NCBI RefSeq assembly: GCF_013282745.1
Contig: NZ_CP054044.1
Span: forward strand, 2,852,001 to 2,916,000
From: Yersinia bercovieri ATCC 43970
GTDB lineage: Bacteria; Pseudomonadota; Gammaproteobacteria; Enterobacterales; Enterobacteriaceae
Length of the DNA stretch: 64,000 nucleotides
Reading direction: 5' to 3'
Within the stretch, counting starts at the first letter, position 1. Each line of letters opens with the position of its first letter. The position numbers were made by a program, and so were the translations under genes. The notes beneath the pieces were generated by a model, which had not been told where the DNA came from, did no database searches, and saw only the letters and a list, made by a program, of their open reading frames with translations. Positions 8,351-17,268 of the stretch are shown in pieces.

Positions 8351-9493
8351 TCAGCCATTCTTCGCCAACTGCGCAACCAGCTGATTAACGCCATCACTCA
8401 TATTGCTAAATTTCGTCAACTGAGTGCGGGTCACCACCACAAATACGCCAATGTTCTTCTCTGGAATCATCGCCATATAGGTAATAAATCCACCGCCACC
8501 ACCGGTTTTTTGCATGATACCCGGCAGATCTGCATTCGGTGCCATGTAAACCCAGCCCAGACCCAATGCATCGGCCTGACCCGCAACATCCATACCCTTC
8601 AGTGAGGTCAGATCACGGCGCTGGAAATAGAGTGCCTGCTCACGTTTGGCTGAGCTTTTGCGCGCACTGTTATCGGAAGATAAGAATTGCTGCATCCAGC
8701 GCTGCATATCCTCTGGCGTTGAGTAGACTCCGCCACTGCCCGCGGCCGCGGTAGTATTTTCACAGCGGCTGCTACCAACGCCCACCATCAGCCGGTTACA
8801 TTGCTCTGCCGTCGGGGTGAGGGTGGTATTTTTCATGCCCAGCGGAGCAGTGATTTTATCTCGTAGCAGGCTGGTATAAGGCTTCCCTGAGGCTCGTGAT
8901 AATGCATCGGCCAGCAAGTCGTAGGCCAAATTGGAATACGCGGCTCTGACACCCGGCGGCACGGTCACATTGGCCTGTTTTAGCCACTGCCAGCGATTAT
9001 CTTTGGTCGGCCAGGTGAACACCGGTCTTTTTTGCGGGCCGCCGGGTTGCTCACGTGGCAGACCACTGGTATGGCTCGCCAGATTCAGCAAGGTTATCGG
9101 CTGCTTTGCATTATAAGAGGGGACTATGGCGCCCTTAGGCGCGTATTTCCGCAACGGATCGGTCAGTTTCACCGTGCCATCATCGGCCAGTTTGACCATC
9201 ACTTCGCTGGTCATCAGCTTAGTAATTGATGCAATGCGAATTAATGAGTCTGGACGTGGGCGTAGGTTGTTACCGGGCTTAGTTTCACCAAAACTGCGGT
9301 TGACCACTTGATTATTATCGATAACCACCAGTGCCATCCCCATGGCACCACTGTTATAGAAAATGTGTTCGGCATGTTGATCAACAACTTGTGAGGCCAA
9401 CAGCTCAGTTTTAGCCTGGCTATACAAGGGGATGGTGAATAGGGCTGCGGCCAGCAGTGAGGAGGAGAAATATTTCAGCACTCTTTTATCCAT
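8351..9493 (-). CDS. ampH: AmpH, class C beta-lactamase-fold DD-carboxypeptidase/endopeptidase
   Basis: 380-residue periplasmic penicillin-binding protein that trims peptidoglycan peptides and also binds beta-lactams. It has a signal peptide (residues 1-27, ending YSQA). The serine active-site tetrad SITK is at about residue 89, the second motif YSN is in RAAYSNLAYDL, and the third box is KTGGGGG near the C-terminus. Sequence and length match E. coli AmpH (385 aa) throughout. It stands alone, transcribed leftward toward the tRNA terminator. It is not an AmpC: the GIP/AmpC regulator context is absent and the sequence follows AmpH. Confidence 0.93.
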   Translation of the reverse strand: MDKRVLKYFSSSLLAAALFTIPLYSQAKTELLASQVVDQHAEHIFYNSGAMGMALVVIDNNQVVNRSFGETKPGNNLRPRPDSLIRIASITKLMTSEVMVKLADDGTVKLTDPLRKYAPKGAIVPSYNAKQPITLLNLASHTSGLPREQPGGPQKRPVFTWPTKDNRWQWLKQANVTVPPGVRAAYSNLAYDLLADALSRASGKPYTSLLRDKITAPLGMKNTTLTPTAEQCNRLMVGVGSSRCENTTAAAGSGGVYSTPEDMQRWMQQFLSSDNSARKSSAKREQALYFQRRDLTSLKGMDVAGQADALGLGWVYMAPNADLPGIMQKTGGGGGFITYMAMIPEKNIGVFVVVTRTQLTKFSNMSDGVNQLVAQLAKNG

Positions 9494-9667
9494 GTTCAGA
9501 AAGCAAAATAAGTGGTCGTGGAGTTATAGTAATCGGATATCTAAATAAAACATTCTGAAATTATCTTGTAGGCGAATAATTTACATTACCGGGAAGGGCA
9601 TCGCGGCAGAAAAGCGCGGAAACTGACCAATCAAGCTATTTAGATCAAAAAAAACCACATCTTAGAC

Positions 9668-9702
9668 CAAAAAAAAACCGCATCGGAGAGCGCCGATGCG
9701 GT
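9668..9702 (-). terminator. Terminator of the GPH transporter gene
   Basis: Perfect 10-bp stem ACCGCATCGG / CCGATGCGGT at 9677-9702, with a T-run (A-run on the plus strand at 9668-9676) on the exit side of leftward transcription. The gene stop is at 9722. Confidence 0.88.
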
Positions 9703-9721
9703 GGATTATGATAGGTAACAA

Positions 9722-11248
9722 TTAACTTTCAGTCACCGGTTTAGGGATCACTGTTGTTGATTCCTTCATGCCCAGTGGGTTATTTCCCCAGCACTGCTCA
9801 TATTTCCAGCCGGTTAGCTCCTCAGCAACCACTCGGGCATGGGCTGGAATATCCGCCATAGCCCCGCCACCTTTGATGCGCTCAATCTCCTCCAGCAGAA
9901 TTTTATGATTTTTGCGATCTAGCTTCATCTGGGTGGTGTAGTAAATAGCGACTAGCGCCAGTGAGACCACCCCGATGGCAAATACGCCAACGATCGCTTG
10001 CACCGCCACTTCTGGCTGGCTCGATTGCCCAGAGACAAAGCCAAAGCGGCTTAACGTCCAACCCATGGCGAAGACAATAATCGAGCGCACCATTTTACCG
10101 GCGAAGGTCATCGCCCCAGCGTAGATCCCTTCGCGGCGACGGCCAGTTAATACTTCGTCGACATCCGCCAGGAAGGTATAGACCGTCCACGGAATGTAAT
10201 AAATGCCGCCAGTGCTTAAGCCGAAAACAGCAGTGATGCAGAACAGCACAATTACGGTTGTGGTTTGAGACCAACCGGTGAAATAGAGCGCGGCATAGGC
10301 AATCACACTGACTATCACCACTTGCAGGGCAATACGGAATGGGCGAGCAAAGCCCATCTTGACGCAGATGCCGATAAAGATGGCGGTAGAGATCAACTGC
10401 ATGATTGAGCTGAAACTATTGAGCTGAGAAACCAGCGCGGCATCCTGACCGAGACCAAAAATAATAAAGTAGGTAAATGCGGAGGCGAACAACCATTCAG
10501 CACCGAAACCAAACAGATACATGCCCAGATGTTTGCGGAAAATACGCAGATGGAAGGTTGACGCCATATCCACACAGAGTTTTTTCAGTGCCTGACCTAA
10601 GCTGCTGGTGGTTTCCCGCACCACTTCGCTGGCCGGACGCTCCCAAGAGGAGCTGTAGAGCCAAATCATCGCGCAGCACATAATCAGACCGTAGGCGATA
10701 CCGGTATAAAGGAAGGGGGTCGCGGAGTCTTTGCCATAAATAGCAATAAACTGGCCGGGAATAAAGGCGGCCAAAAAGTTAGCCACTTTGCCGAAAATCG
10801 CTTTGGAGCCGGTTAACTTAGAGCGCTTGGCAAAATCAGTAGTCATCTCAGTGGCTAACGTTTCGTAAGGCACCATGATGGAGGTGTAAATCAGTTCAAA
10901 TAGCGCATAGGTTAGCAGGTAATACCAGAATCCGAAGCCGCTCATCCAGAGCATGGGATAGACCAATACCAGCGGGATACCCAGCAAGATAAAGAAGCGG
11001 CGACGGCCAAATATGCGACCCAGACGGGTATTGTAGAAGTTATCGGTGATATAACCCATCACTGGGTTACTAATGGCATCAAGAATACTGGCGATTGAAA
11101 AGATAGTGGCTGCCTCTACGACAGATAGCCCACAAAAGGTGGTGTAGAAATACATTAGCCAGGCACCGCTGATTGCCAGCGCTCCACTGCCCAACAAGTT
11201 GGCACTCCCGTACGCCAACGTATGCCTTGTTGAAATCTGTTTACTCAT
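9722..11248 (-). CDS. GPH-family sugar:cation symporter, probable oligogalacturonide/rhamnogalacturonide type (TogT/RhiT-like)
   Basis: 508-residue polytopic membrane protein of the glycoside-pentoside-hexuronide family, with about twelve TM segments. The GPH-type motif ISNPVMGYITDN lies after TM2, followed by LGRIFGRRRFF, and a basic segment GRRREG is in the central loop. I start at 11248 (MSKQIST), because GAGGTGG sits nine bases before it; the longer frame from 11275 lacks a ribosome site. A KdgR-like operator lies 16-36 nt before the start, pointing to pectin breakdown products as substrate. Exact substrate is inference; other GPH sugars are possible. It is monocistronic with its own terminator. 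Confidence 0.8.
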   Translation of the reverse strand: MSKQISTRHTLAYGSANLLGSGALAISGAWLMYFYTTFCGLSVVEAATIFSIASILDAISNPVMGYITDNFYNTRLGRIFGRRRFFILLGIPLVLVYPMLWMSGFGFWYYLLTYALFELIYTSIMVPYETLATEMTTDFAKRSKLTGSKAIFGKVANFLAAFIPGQFIAIYGKDSATPFLYTGIAYGLIMCCAMIWLYSSSWERPASEVVRETTSSLGQALKKLCVDMASTFHLRIFRKHLGMYLFGFGAEWLFASAFTYFIIFGLGQDAALVSQLNSFSSIMQLISTAIFIGICVKMGFARPFRIALQVVIVSVIAYAALYFTGWSQTTTVIVLFCITAVFGLSTGGIYYIPWTVYTFLADVDEVLTGRRREGIYAGAMTFAGKMVRSIIVFAMGWTLSRFGFVSGQSSQPEVAVQAIVGVFAIGVVSLALVAIYYTTQMKLDRKNHKILLEEIERIKGGGAMADIPAHARVVAEELTGWKYEQCWGNNPLGMKESTTVIPKPVTES

Positions 11249-11263
11249 TTTTACCGCCACCTC

Positions 11264-11284
11264 AAATTGAAACAATGTTTTATT
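11264..11284. promoter_or_regulatory. KdgR-like operator
   Basis: AATTGAAACAATGTTTTATT has the KdgR architecture: TGAAA and TTTyA half-sites around a central CA/TG, against the consensus AATGAAACATTGTTTCATT. It lies immediately before the ribosome site of the GPH transporter, where a repressor would block transcription. KdgR represses pectin-catabolic genes in enterobacteria, including Yersinia. Confidence 0.65.
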
Positions 11285-11328
11285 AATAATGGATAATCGT
11301 TTTCTTTATATAGGCATGGCGTTTTTAA

Positions 11329-11350
11329 AAATGAGTGTTTGATCACGAAA
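11329..11350. promoter_or_regulatory. Possible CRP site
   Basis: AAATGAGTGTTTGATCACGAAA has a good right half (GATCAC) and a weaker left half compared with the CRP consensus. It lies upstream of the KdgR-like box, the arrangement expected for catabolite-controlled pectin genes. A further perfect inverted repeat, AATTGAT-ATGA-ATCAATT, is at 11390-11407 with no assigned role. Confidence 0.35.
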
Positions 11351-11661
11351 AAGGGTTTTGCGGCCTGAAATGGCACGAATTAAAGTAAAAATTGATATGA
11401 ATCAATTTCGTGGTGGGTGGCGATTTTCGGTAAAAAATGAAATATCTATAAGAATACGATTAAGTGATAATGCCTTTTTACGCCAATCATGACCGTGACA
11501 AGTGTGGCAAGATTTTAATCAGCAGAGTGAAATATCATCACTAGCATTAGGTCTACTGCTCAGCGTGGTAGAGTATCAATATTGAGCACCAATGAATTAT
11601 TACGGGCATAGCCCATGAATGAGTGCTGGCTACCGTCGTGGCTAGCAGTGAAGGATGTAAA

Positions 11662-12651
11662 ATGGCGAAAAAAAACCCGTATTATGATGCTAATAAGCCA
11701 CACCACACTGAGTTTGGCTTCCAGAATCTGGAACCAGTCATTCATCATCCGCAAGATTTAAAGCGCTGGCGTGAAGAGCGAAAACGCCAATCACTGCCCA
11801 AACCGCCTCAGCAGGGGTATGCACAATTTGTCAGCGACTGGTGGCAAGAGGCCGATTTCAGTGATCAGCAAGATGCCTTATGGTGGCTGGGTCATGCTTC
11901 GCTCTTGCTGCGGGTCAGTGGAAAAACCGTGCTGTTTGATCCGGTGCTCTCCAGCCGCGCTTCACCACTGAATTTTTATGGGCCAGCGCGCAAAACACCG
12001 GTCCCCACGCGGGTAAAGGCACTGCCGCCGATTGATGTGGTGGTGATTTCCCACAATCACTACGACCATTTGGATGTGACGACCATCACACAATTACTGC
12101 GTCGCTTTCCTGAAATTACCTTTCTGGCCCCGCTGGGGTTAAAAAATTGGCTGCTGCAACACGGTGCTCGCCATGTTCACGAACTGGATTGGTGGGAGAC
12201 ACAGCTTGCCGCCGAATTTGAGTTTCACTGTGTACCAGCCCGTCATTGGAGCATGCGCACACCTTGGGATCGCAACCACACTCTGTGGTCGGGTTGGGTG
12301 GTCAAACGTGGTGAGATTAACTTCTATTTCACCGGCGATACCGGGTATTGCCCGCAACTACTGACCATTGGTGAAAGGTTAGGGCCATTCAATTATGCCG
12401 CTTTGCCCATTGGCGCTTATGCCCCGCGCTGGTTTATGCAGGCGCAACATATGGACCCGCAGCAATCGGTGCAGTTATTCCAGCAATTGCAGCAACCGAT
12501 AACAGTGCCGATTCATTGGGGGGTGTTTGAGTTAGCAGATGAATCATTAGATGAGCCACCACAGCAGCTCAAACTGGCGCTATCTGCCGCGGGTGTGACG
12601 AATGATAATTTTGCGCCGATTAAAATTGGTGCGCGGATCTTACTGGGCTAA
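11662..12651 (+). CDS. Metallo-beta-lactamase-fold hydrolase, NAPE-PLD/UlaG-like
   Basis: 329-residue zinc hydrolase. The HxHxDH motif is visible as SHNHYDHLD at about residues 130-138. Later ligands are in PARHWSMR, the Asp of FTGDTGYCP, and the C-terminal PIHWGVF. The N-terminal region (NPYYDANKPHHTEFGFQN, WWLGHASLLLR) is typical of the bacterial relatives of N-acylphosphatidylethanolamine phospholipase D. There is no signal peptide, so it is cytoplasmic. The start at 11662 is supported by AAGGATG spaced correctly. The substrate is unknown; lipid or phosphodiester hydrolysis is family-based inference. It converges with a chemoreceptor gene. Confidence 0.82.
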   Translation: MAKKNPYYDANKPHHTEFGFQNLEPVIHHPQDLKRWREERKRQSLPKPPQQGYAQFVSDWWQEADFSDQQDALWWLGHASLLLRVSGKTVLFDPVLSSRASPLNFYGPARKTPVPTRVKALPPIDVVVISHNHYDHLDVTTITQLLRRFPEITFLAPLGLKNWLLQHGARHVHELDWWETQLAAEFEFHCVPARHWSMRTPWDRNHTLWSGWVVKRGEINFYFTGDTGYCPQLLTIGERLGPFNYAALPIGAYAPRWFMQAQHMDPQQSVQLFQQLQQPITVPIHWGVFELADESLDEPPQQLKLALSAAGVTNDNFAPIKIGARILLG

Positions 12652-12655
12652 AGGC

Positions 12656-12684
12656 GTTTCAGCGGGCGAGATAACCCGCTGAAA
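12656..12684. terminator. Hairpin between convergent genes
   Basis: 11-bp perfect stem GTTTCAGCGGG / CCCGCTGAAAC with an 7-nt loop, starting 5 nt after the hydrolase stop and 35 nt from the chemoreceptor stop. There is no T-run, but the position suits a shared terminator. Confidence 0.6.
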
Positions 12685-12718
12685 CCCAAAGATAATGATT
12701 CGAATGCTGGGTGTCGAA

Positions 12719-14506
12719 CTAGATCCTGAATTGATTCACTGCCTCGGTCAAATCGCCCGCCTGAGACTGTAATGCCGCAGATGCCGCCGTCGACTCCTGA
12801 ACCAGTGCCGCATTTTGCTGCACCATGGTATCCAATTGCGCGACTGCACTATTGATCTCATGGATGCCACGCATTTGTTCATCTGCCGCGTTGGTGATTT
12901 CCGACATAATGGTCGTGACATCAGACACGCTGCTGACAATCTCGGTCATGGTGTTACTGGCCAGGCGGACTTGACCCGAGCCGGAGGAGACGCTGCTGAC
13001 GGTGGATTCAATCAGAGTTTTGATCTCTTTTGCCGCCTGCGCACTGCGCTGTGCCAGTGTGCGAACTTCACCCGCCACCACAGCAAAACCGCGTCCTTGC
13101 TCACCGGCGCGCGCCGCCTCTACCGCTGCATTTAGTGCCAGGATATTGGTTTGGAAAGCGATGCCATCGATGACACTGGTAATATCGCCGATTTTTCCCG
13201 ATGCGGCCTCAATCGACTCCATGGTGGTAATCACTTTGGCGATCACCTCGCCGCCACGGGAAGCATCATTCGCAGCAGAGAGCACGGCGGTGTTTGCTTG
13301 CCTTGCGGCACTAGCCGACTGGGCCACGGTGGATGAAATCTGCTCTAATGCGGCCGAGGTTTGCTGCAAGCTGGCAGCGGCGGACTCTGTTCGTCCTGAT
13401 AAATCCTGATTCCCCGCCGCAATTTCGTTAGCGGCAATCCGCACCGACTCACTGGTATCGCGGATTTGTGCCATCACGGCGCTGAGTTTGTCGGCAAATT
13501 GGTTGAATGACTGGGCGATTTTCGCCACTTCATCACGGCCTTCGACCGGTAAACGTCGGGTTAAATCCTCTGCACCAGAGCTGATAGCATCCATCGCCTT
13601 ATGCACATGGTTCAGGGGGAGTAGGGCGCGCTGGGTAATTAAGCTAATAATCACCACGGCGATTAAAATAATGACGACTAGCGTGACCAGTGATGTTGTC
13701 AGCAATGAGCGCATACCGGCGGTGGCATGGGTTTTATCCAGTGCCACCACGGTAAACCATTGAGTGCCAGGTACAGACTGCGCGAGCAGCAATTTACTCT
13801 GGTCACCAATGTTGGCAACAATAGGATCAGTCGCGCTCAATAGAGTCTTAAGCTCTAATGTCGGCGCGATTTCACTCAGCGGCTTAAGAGTTAACTGTGC
13901 ATCGGGATGCGCGATAATGGTGCCATCGGCATCAATTAACATGCCGAAGCTGTCATCCGTCGGATGTATAGATTTCACGTTTGCAATTACGCTATCCATA
14001 GTCACATCAGCGGCTAATACCCCTTTCACACTCCCATCCTGAATAATAGGTAAGGCAAAGGTCACCACTAATTGGTTGGTTCCCGCATCAACATATGGCG
14101 GTGTTACCACGGGTTTATCGGCTTTAACCGCTTGTAAATACCATGGCCGCCCAGTGGGGTCGTAACCTGCGGGGATACCATCGGGATTAGAAAAAGTGGC
14201 TGTCTTATTGGCGTAACCAATATAAACGTTAATAAAGTTGCCCGCCGCAGCCACCTGACGCAGTGCTGCCGTCGGATCAGCTGTTAGTGCGCTATCTTTC
14301 AGCGACACAATCATTTGTGTTTTAGTCGCCACCCACTCTGCGATCCCAACACCATGACTCGCCGTCACGGCGGTGAGAGTGTTATCGATTGCGCTGCTGT
14401 TATATTTGTTGGCAACTGAGTAGTTAAAATAAGTGTTAATGGCGAGAGAGCCTGCCACGATGATGATGCAGGCTGCCAAGATACGTGAACGAATGGAATC
14501 AAGCAT
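12719..14506 (-). CDS. Methyl-accepting chemotaxis protein with dCache-type sensor
   Basis: 595-residue transmembrane chemoreceptor. TM1 lies at about residues 8-28 and a periplasmic sensor of roughly 245 residues follows, with Cache features ([27 protein letters not shown]). TM2 is the [18 protein letters not shown] segment, then a HAMP domain, then the signalling domain with the invariant hairpin tip ([20 protein letters not shown]). Receptors of this kind bind amino acids or organic acids; the ligand cannot be read here. The start at 14506 has AGGA upstream. It is a single gene with no che genes nearby. No C-terminal NWETF pentapeptide is present (it ends NQFRI), so it is a low-abundance type. 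Confidence 0.9.
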   Translation of the reverse strand: MLDSIRSRILAACIIIVAGSLAINTYFNYSVANKYNSSAIDNTLTAVTASHGVGIAEWVATKTQMIVSLKDSALTADPTAALRQVAAAGNFINVYIGYANKTATFSNPDGIPAGYDPTGRPWYLQAVKADKPVVTPPYVDAGTNQLVVTFALPIIQDGSVKGVLAADVTMDSVIANVKSIHPTDDSFGMLIDADGTIIAHPDAQLTLKPLSEIAPTLELKTLLSATDPIVANIGDQSKLLLAQSVPGTQWFTVVALDKTHATAGMRSLLTTSLVTLVVIILIAVVIISLITQRALLPLNHVHKAMDAISSGAEDLTRRLPVEGRDEVAKIAQSFNQFADKLSAVMAQIRDTSESVRIAANEIAAGNQDLSGRTESAAASLQQTSAALEQISSTVAQSASAARQANTAVLSAANDASRGGEVIAKVITTMESIEAASGKIGDITSVIDGIAFQTNILALNAAVEAARAGEQGRGFAVVAGEVRTLAQRSAQAAKEIKTLIESTVSSVSSGSGQVRLASNTMTEIVSSVSDVTTIMSEITNAADEQMRGIHEINSAVAQLDTMVQQNAALVQESTAASAALQSQAGDLTEAVNQFRI

Positions 14507-14857
14507 AGAGCGTCCTAAATAGATGGGAAGGCATGATTCAAATAACGGCTTGGCAGGGAAAAACTTGAGCTGAGTCACAGTAATAAATGACAATAAGTGC
14601 GCCATTGTTAATGCTTCTTTATGTAACAGTGACAGCTATGGGGGATTTTGTTGCTATTGATATCTAATAAAAACATCAGCTTGCTAATTAGATAGCTTAA
14701 AAATTAATGATAAAAATGAAAAAAATGTTGAAAAAAATAGTGATATTTAAAGTGCTAATTCAGCATCAATGCGGGTATAGCGGGTGTGTACACGGCGCAT
14801 TGATGCTGGGATGGGGTGATTACAGTTTATTGATGTAATTAAAAGGTATCGACACAA

Positions 14858-15793
14858 TTAAAATTTATACTGTAAACCCAAAGAGACTGTTTGGCTTTGG
14901 TGAGCGATACCCGCGCCATCGGAAATAGCTGTTGACATACCCGTGGTATGGCTGAGAATTTGTGCCTTTCCTCTGCCTTCGGTATAGCGATTCCAGGCCG
15001 CTTCAACAAATAGTTTGGTATTTGGGGTCAGGTAATAACCTGCACCAAGGGTGACCGCATAATAGCGGGAGTTCTTACTACTATCTTTGAATGATTGGTT
15101 TCGTTGATAGTGTTCGTCACTGCTATTAGCATTAACCCAACGGCTGTACTTCAATAAAGTCGTCAACTCGAAATCTTGGTAACGATAACTGCCTGCCAGG
15201 CCAAGATAGGGCATATCAAATTTCTGTTTATAACCAATGAAAATTATATTATCGGGGAGTTTAATCAACTTATTGCGAGATTTAATCTCTCCGCCATAAG
15301 CCGCCCAACTATGATTACTCCGTTGATAGCCTGACATTACCCCAATACGATAGTTTTGCTCATTCAAAAGCCAAAATTTAGCATTAAGATCAATTTCGTT
15401 GGCATAGCTTAAATTGGTTTTTTCATGGTGAGACCACTGAGACCACTGAGTCTCATTTTTGTTTAACCAATCATAATCATCCATTACCCCATCACCAGAT
15501 GATAATGTACTCCAACCTCGAGCGGTTAATGTTAAGCTGGATAAGAGATCCCATGAAATATCCATCTTGATAATTGGAGTGTTCTTCGCTTCCCAATCTA
15601 ATTGGCTCAGCTTATGATTATTATTTCCGGGATGATAAGCAAACTCTTGCGATTGTGCATTGAGTAATCCCAGCGAGGTGCTAATAGTGACATTATCTGT
15701 GCTGCCCGAATGATAACTGGCAGCGGCAGCATGACATGTCATAAGTAGTGCTAACGTACATGCGCTTTTTTTTACCAATGTACTGTATTTCAT
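14858..15793 (-). CDS. Omptin-family outer-membrane protease (Pla/OmpT/PgtE-like)
   Basis: 311-residue ten-strand beta-barrel protease, the same size as Pla (312 aa). It has a signal peptide (to about residue 24, TCHAAAA). The catalytic features of omptins are conserved: the Asp pair in GVMDDYDWL, and the Asp-His pair in NSSDEHYQRN. Strand sequences such as GYKQKFDMPYLGLAGSYRYQ and GAGYYLTPNTKLFVEAAWNR track OmpT closely, and the protein ends in Phe for BAM. Omptins need rough LPS and cleave at basic residues. The gene stands alone between a chemoreceptor and a DinI-like gene. In Y. pestis the known omptin Pla is plasmid-borne; this copy is in a chromosomal context. Confidence 0.92.
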   Translation of the reverse strand: MKYSTLVKKSACTLALLMTCHAAAASYHSGSTDNVTISTSLGLLNAQSQEFAYHPGNNNHKLSQLDWEAKNTPIIKMDISWDLLSSLTLTARGWSTLSSGDGVMDDYDWLNKNETQWSQWSHHEKTNLSYANEIDLNAKFWLLNEQNYRIGVMSGYQRSNHSWAAYGGEIKSRNKLIKLPDNIIFIGYKQKFDMPYLGLAGSYRYQDFELTTLLKYSRWVNANSSDEHYQRNQSFKDSSKNSRYYAVTLGAGYYLTPNTKLFVEAAWNRYTEGRGKAQILSHTTGMSTAISDGAGIAHQSQTVSLGLQYKF

Positions 15794-15963
15794 TACTGAC
15801 CTTTAATTTTCTTAAATATCGATAATGAAAAATAACATTGATACAGATTTAATTTTTTAAATTAAAAATTAAAAGAATATTAAAAATATTAATCGGCACT
15901 AACTTTGTTAGAATAGCACAAAAAACAGTCTATTCCGGGCGGGATCACCCGGGTGACTTCATA

Positions 15964-16206
15964 TCAAAACTCAGTAACGAGCCATTCGTCTGCTTCATCA
16001 AACATCTCTTCGACCAGGCGATTGAGTACTGATTTCTCTTGCTTGTTGGCATCTGTATTGATGCCGTTAGCTTGCATTGCTTTGACTTTAACCTCGGCAC
16101 CTGGAAACACACGATGCACACGTTTAGTCAGTTCAACCTTAATCATTTCACCAGCATTGGTAAGGCCGGCGACATTCCGTTTGTCATAAATCAATTCAAC
16201 ACGCAT
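15964..16206 (-). CDS. DinI-like SOS protein
   Basis: 80-residue protein of the DinI family (MRVELIYDKRNVAGL, ending EEMFDEADEWLVTEF). The acidic C-terminal helix resembles that of DinI, which modulates RecA filaments. Relatives include the MsgA-type and phage-borne DinI-like proteins, so it need not be DinI itself. A perfect LexA-type site lies about 25 bp before the start. The ribosome site AGGAAAAACCC precedes the ATG at 16206. The neighbours are unrelated, and no prophage genes are adjacent. Confidence 0.88.
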   Translation of the reverse strand: MRVELIYDKRNVAGLTNAGEMIKVELTKRVHRVFPGAEVKVKAMQANGINTDANKQEKSVLNRLVEEMFDEADEWLVTEF

Positions 16207-16231
16207 GGGTTTTTCCTAAATGAACAAACAA

Positions 16232-16247
16232 CTGTTTAAATATACAG
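16232..16247. promoter_or_regulatory. LexA (SOS) box
   Basis: CTGTTTAAATATACAG matches CTG-N10-CAG exactly, with an AT-rich core and palindromic flanks. It is placed in the promoter region of the leftward dinI-like gene. The rpiR-type gene to the right starts at 16362 and is too far to be the obvious target. Confidence 0.85.
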
Positions 16248-16361
16248 TTAATTTTAAAATAAAACAACGTGATTGTCGCCCTACAACCACCCCCCTCGTT
16301 AGTCTCTTCGTTTCATGCTAAATTCGCGTATCTAAGGTCAATACATCGTTTTAGGTATCAT

Positions 16362-17102
16362 ATGTTTACATATAAAGAAATATCAGCGCTTAACGAACTG
16401 GAATTGATTGTTTATAACTACATCATAAAAAATACCGACAAAGTGATGTATATGACCATCAGAGAACTGGCGGATGCTGCGGGTGTCTCTACCACCACAG
16501 TGTTACGTTTCTGCAAGAAGATGAATTGTGATGGTTACTCTGAATTTCGAATTCGTTTTAAGCTCTATTTAGAACACGATGATAAACCGCCGGTCAGTTT
16601 TGGTATTAGTGAAATAATTAGTTATTTTAAGAGTATAAATAATAGTGAGTTTGATGAGTTACTTGATACGGCAGCAGCCCAAATAGCTGCATCAAATAGA
16701 ATTATATTTGTTGGCATTGGCACCTCTGGTGCGCTGGGGAAATATAGCGCGCGTTTCTTCTCTAATATTGGTAAGTTCAGCACTTATATTGATGATCCCT
16801 ATTACCCTATTAACAGTGATATGTATCAGGATGCCATTGCTATCATTCTCTCGGTATCCGGTGAAACAGAAGAGATTATTCGCATAGCCAATCAGTTTAG
16901 TCTACATAAATGTAAAATAATTAGTCTGACCAATAGTGAAAACTCGACGTTGGCTAAAATGGCCGACCTTAATATCTCTTACCATATGCCACCTATTGTC
17001 CTTGAAGGGCATTATAATATTACCACTCAAATTCCGGTGTTATATATTATTGAAACCATTGGTAAGAAACTCCCGCAAATAACGCATAAAAAAGCACCCT
17101 AA
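16362..17102 (+). CDS. RpiR/MurR-family transcriptional regulator of the beta-glucoside operon
   Basis: 246-residue regulator. The N-terminal helix-turn-helix spans about residues 28-60 (TIRELADAAGVSTTTVLRFC). The C-terminal SIS sugar-phosphate-binding domain starts near residue 105 (FVGIGTSGALGKYSARFF, later IILSVSGETEEIIRIANQF). The start at 16362 is chosen from the RpiR family N-terminus (MFTYKEISALNELE) with TTAGG upstream. It lies directly ahead of a PTS EIIBC and a 6-phospho-beta-glucosidase. It probably controls them in response to a phosphorylated beta-glucoside, which is inference from context. Confidence 0.88.
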   Translation: MFTYKEISALNELELIVYNYIIKNTDKVMYMTIRELADAAGVSTTTVLRFCKKMNCDGYSEFRIRFKLYLEHDDKPPVSFGISEIISYFKSINNSEFDELLDTAAAQIAASNRIIFVGIGTSGALGKYSARFFSNIGKFSTYIDDPYYPINSDMYQDAIAIILSVSGETEEIIRIANQFSLHKCKIISLTNSENSTLAKMADLNISYHMPPIVLEGHYNITTQIPVLYIIETIGKKLPQITHKKAP

Positions 17103-17117
17103 AACAGGGTGTTTTTT
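17088..17117 (+). terminator. Terminator at the rpiR-type gene stop
   Basis: AAAAAAGCACCCT / AGGGTGTTTTTT hairpin that overlaps the stop codon at 17100-17102 and ends in six T. It separates the regulator from the PTS gene, which therefore needs its own promoter in 17118-17268. Confidence 0.85.
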
Positions 17118-17268
17118 ACATGTGACATATTCCAAATCGCGATTTTTGTTATATCGTGACTTCATTTTTCTTTTTGCTAAACTCCACTCTGCATCAAATA
17201 AAAATACTAATAATAAGTTAATAACGTTCTGTTACCTTATACTCAGTACTCGCGACAGGAGATTAATA

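Noticed and set aside
8351..9493. AmpC beta-lactamase
   Set aside because: Motif context and full-length similarity fit AmpH, and no ampR is adjacent.
13002..13409. 135-codon frame antisense to the chemoreceptor
   Set aside because: Overlaps the conserved signalling domain and has no independent support.
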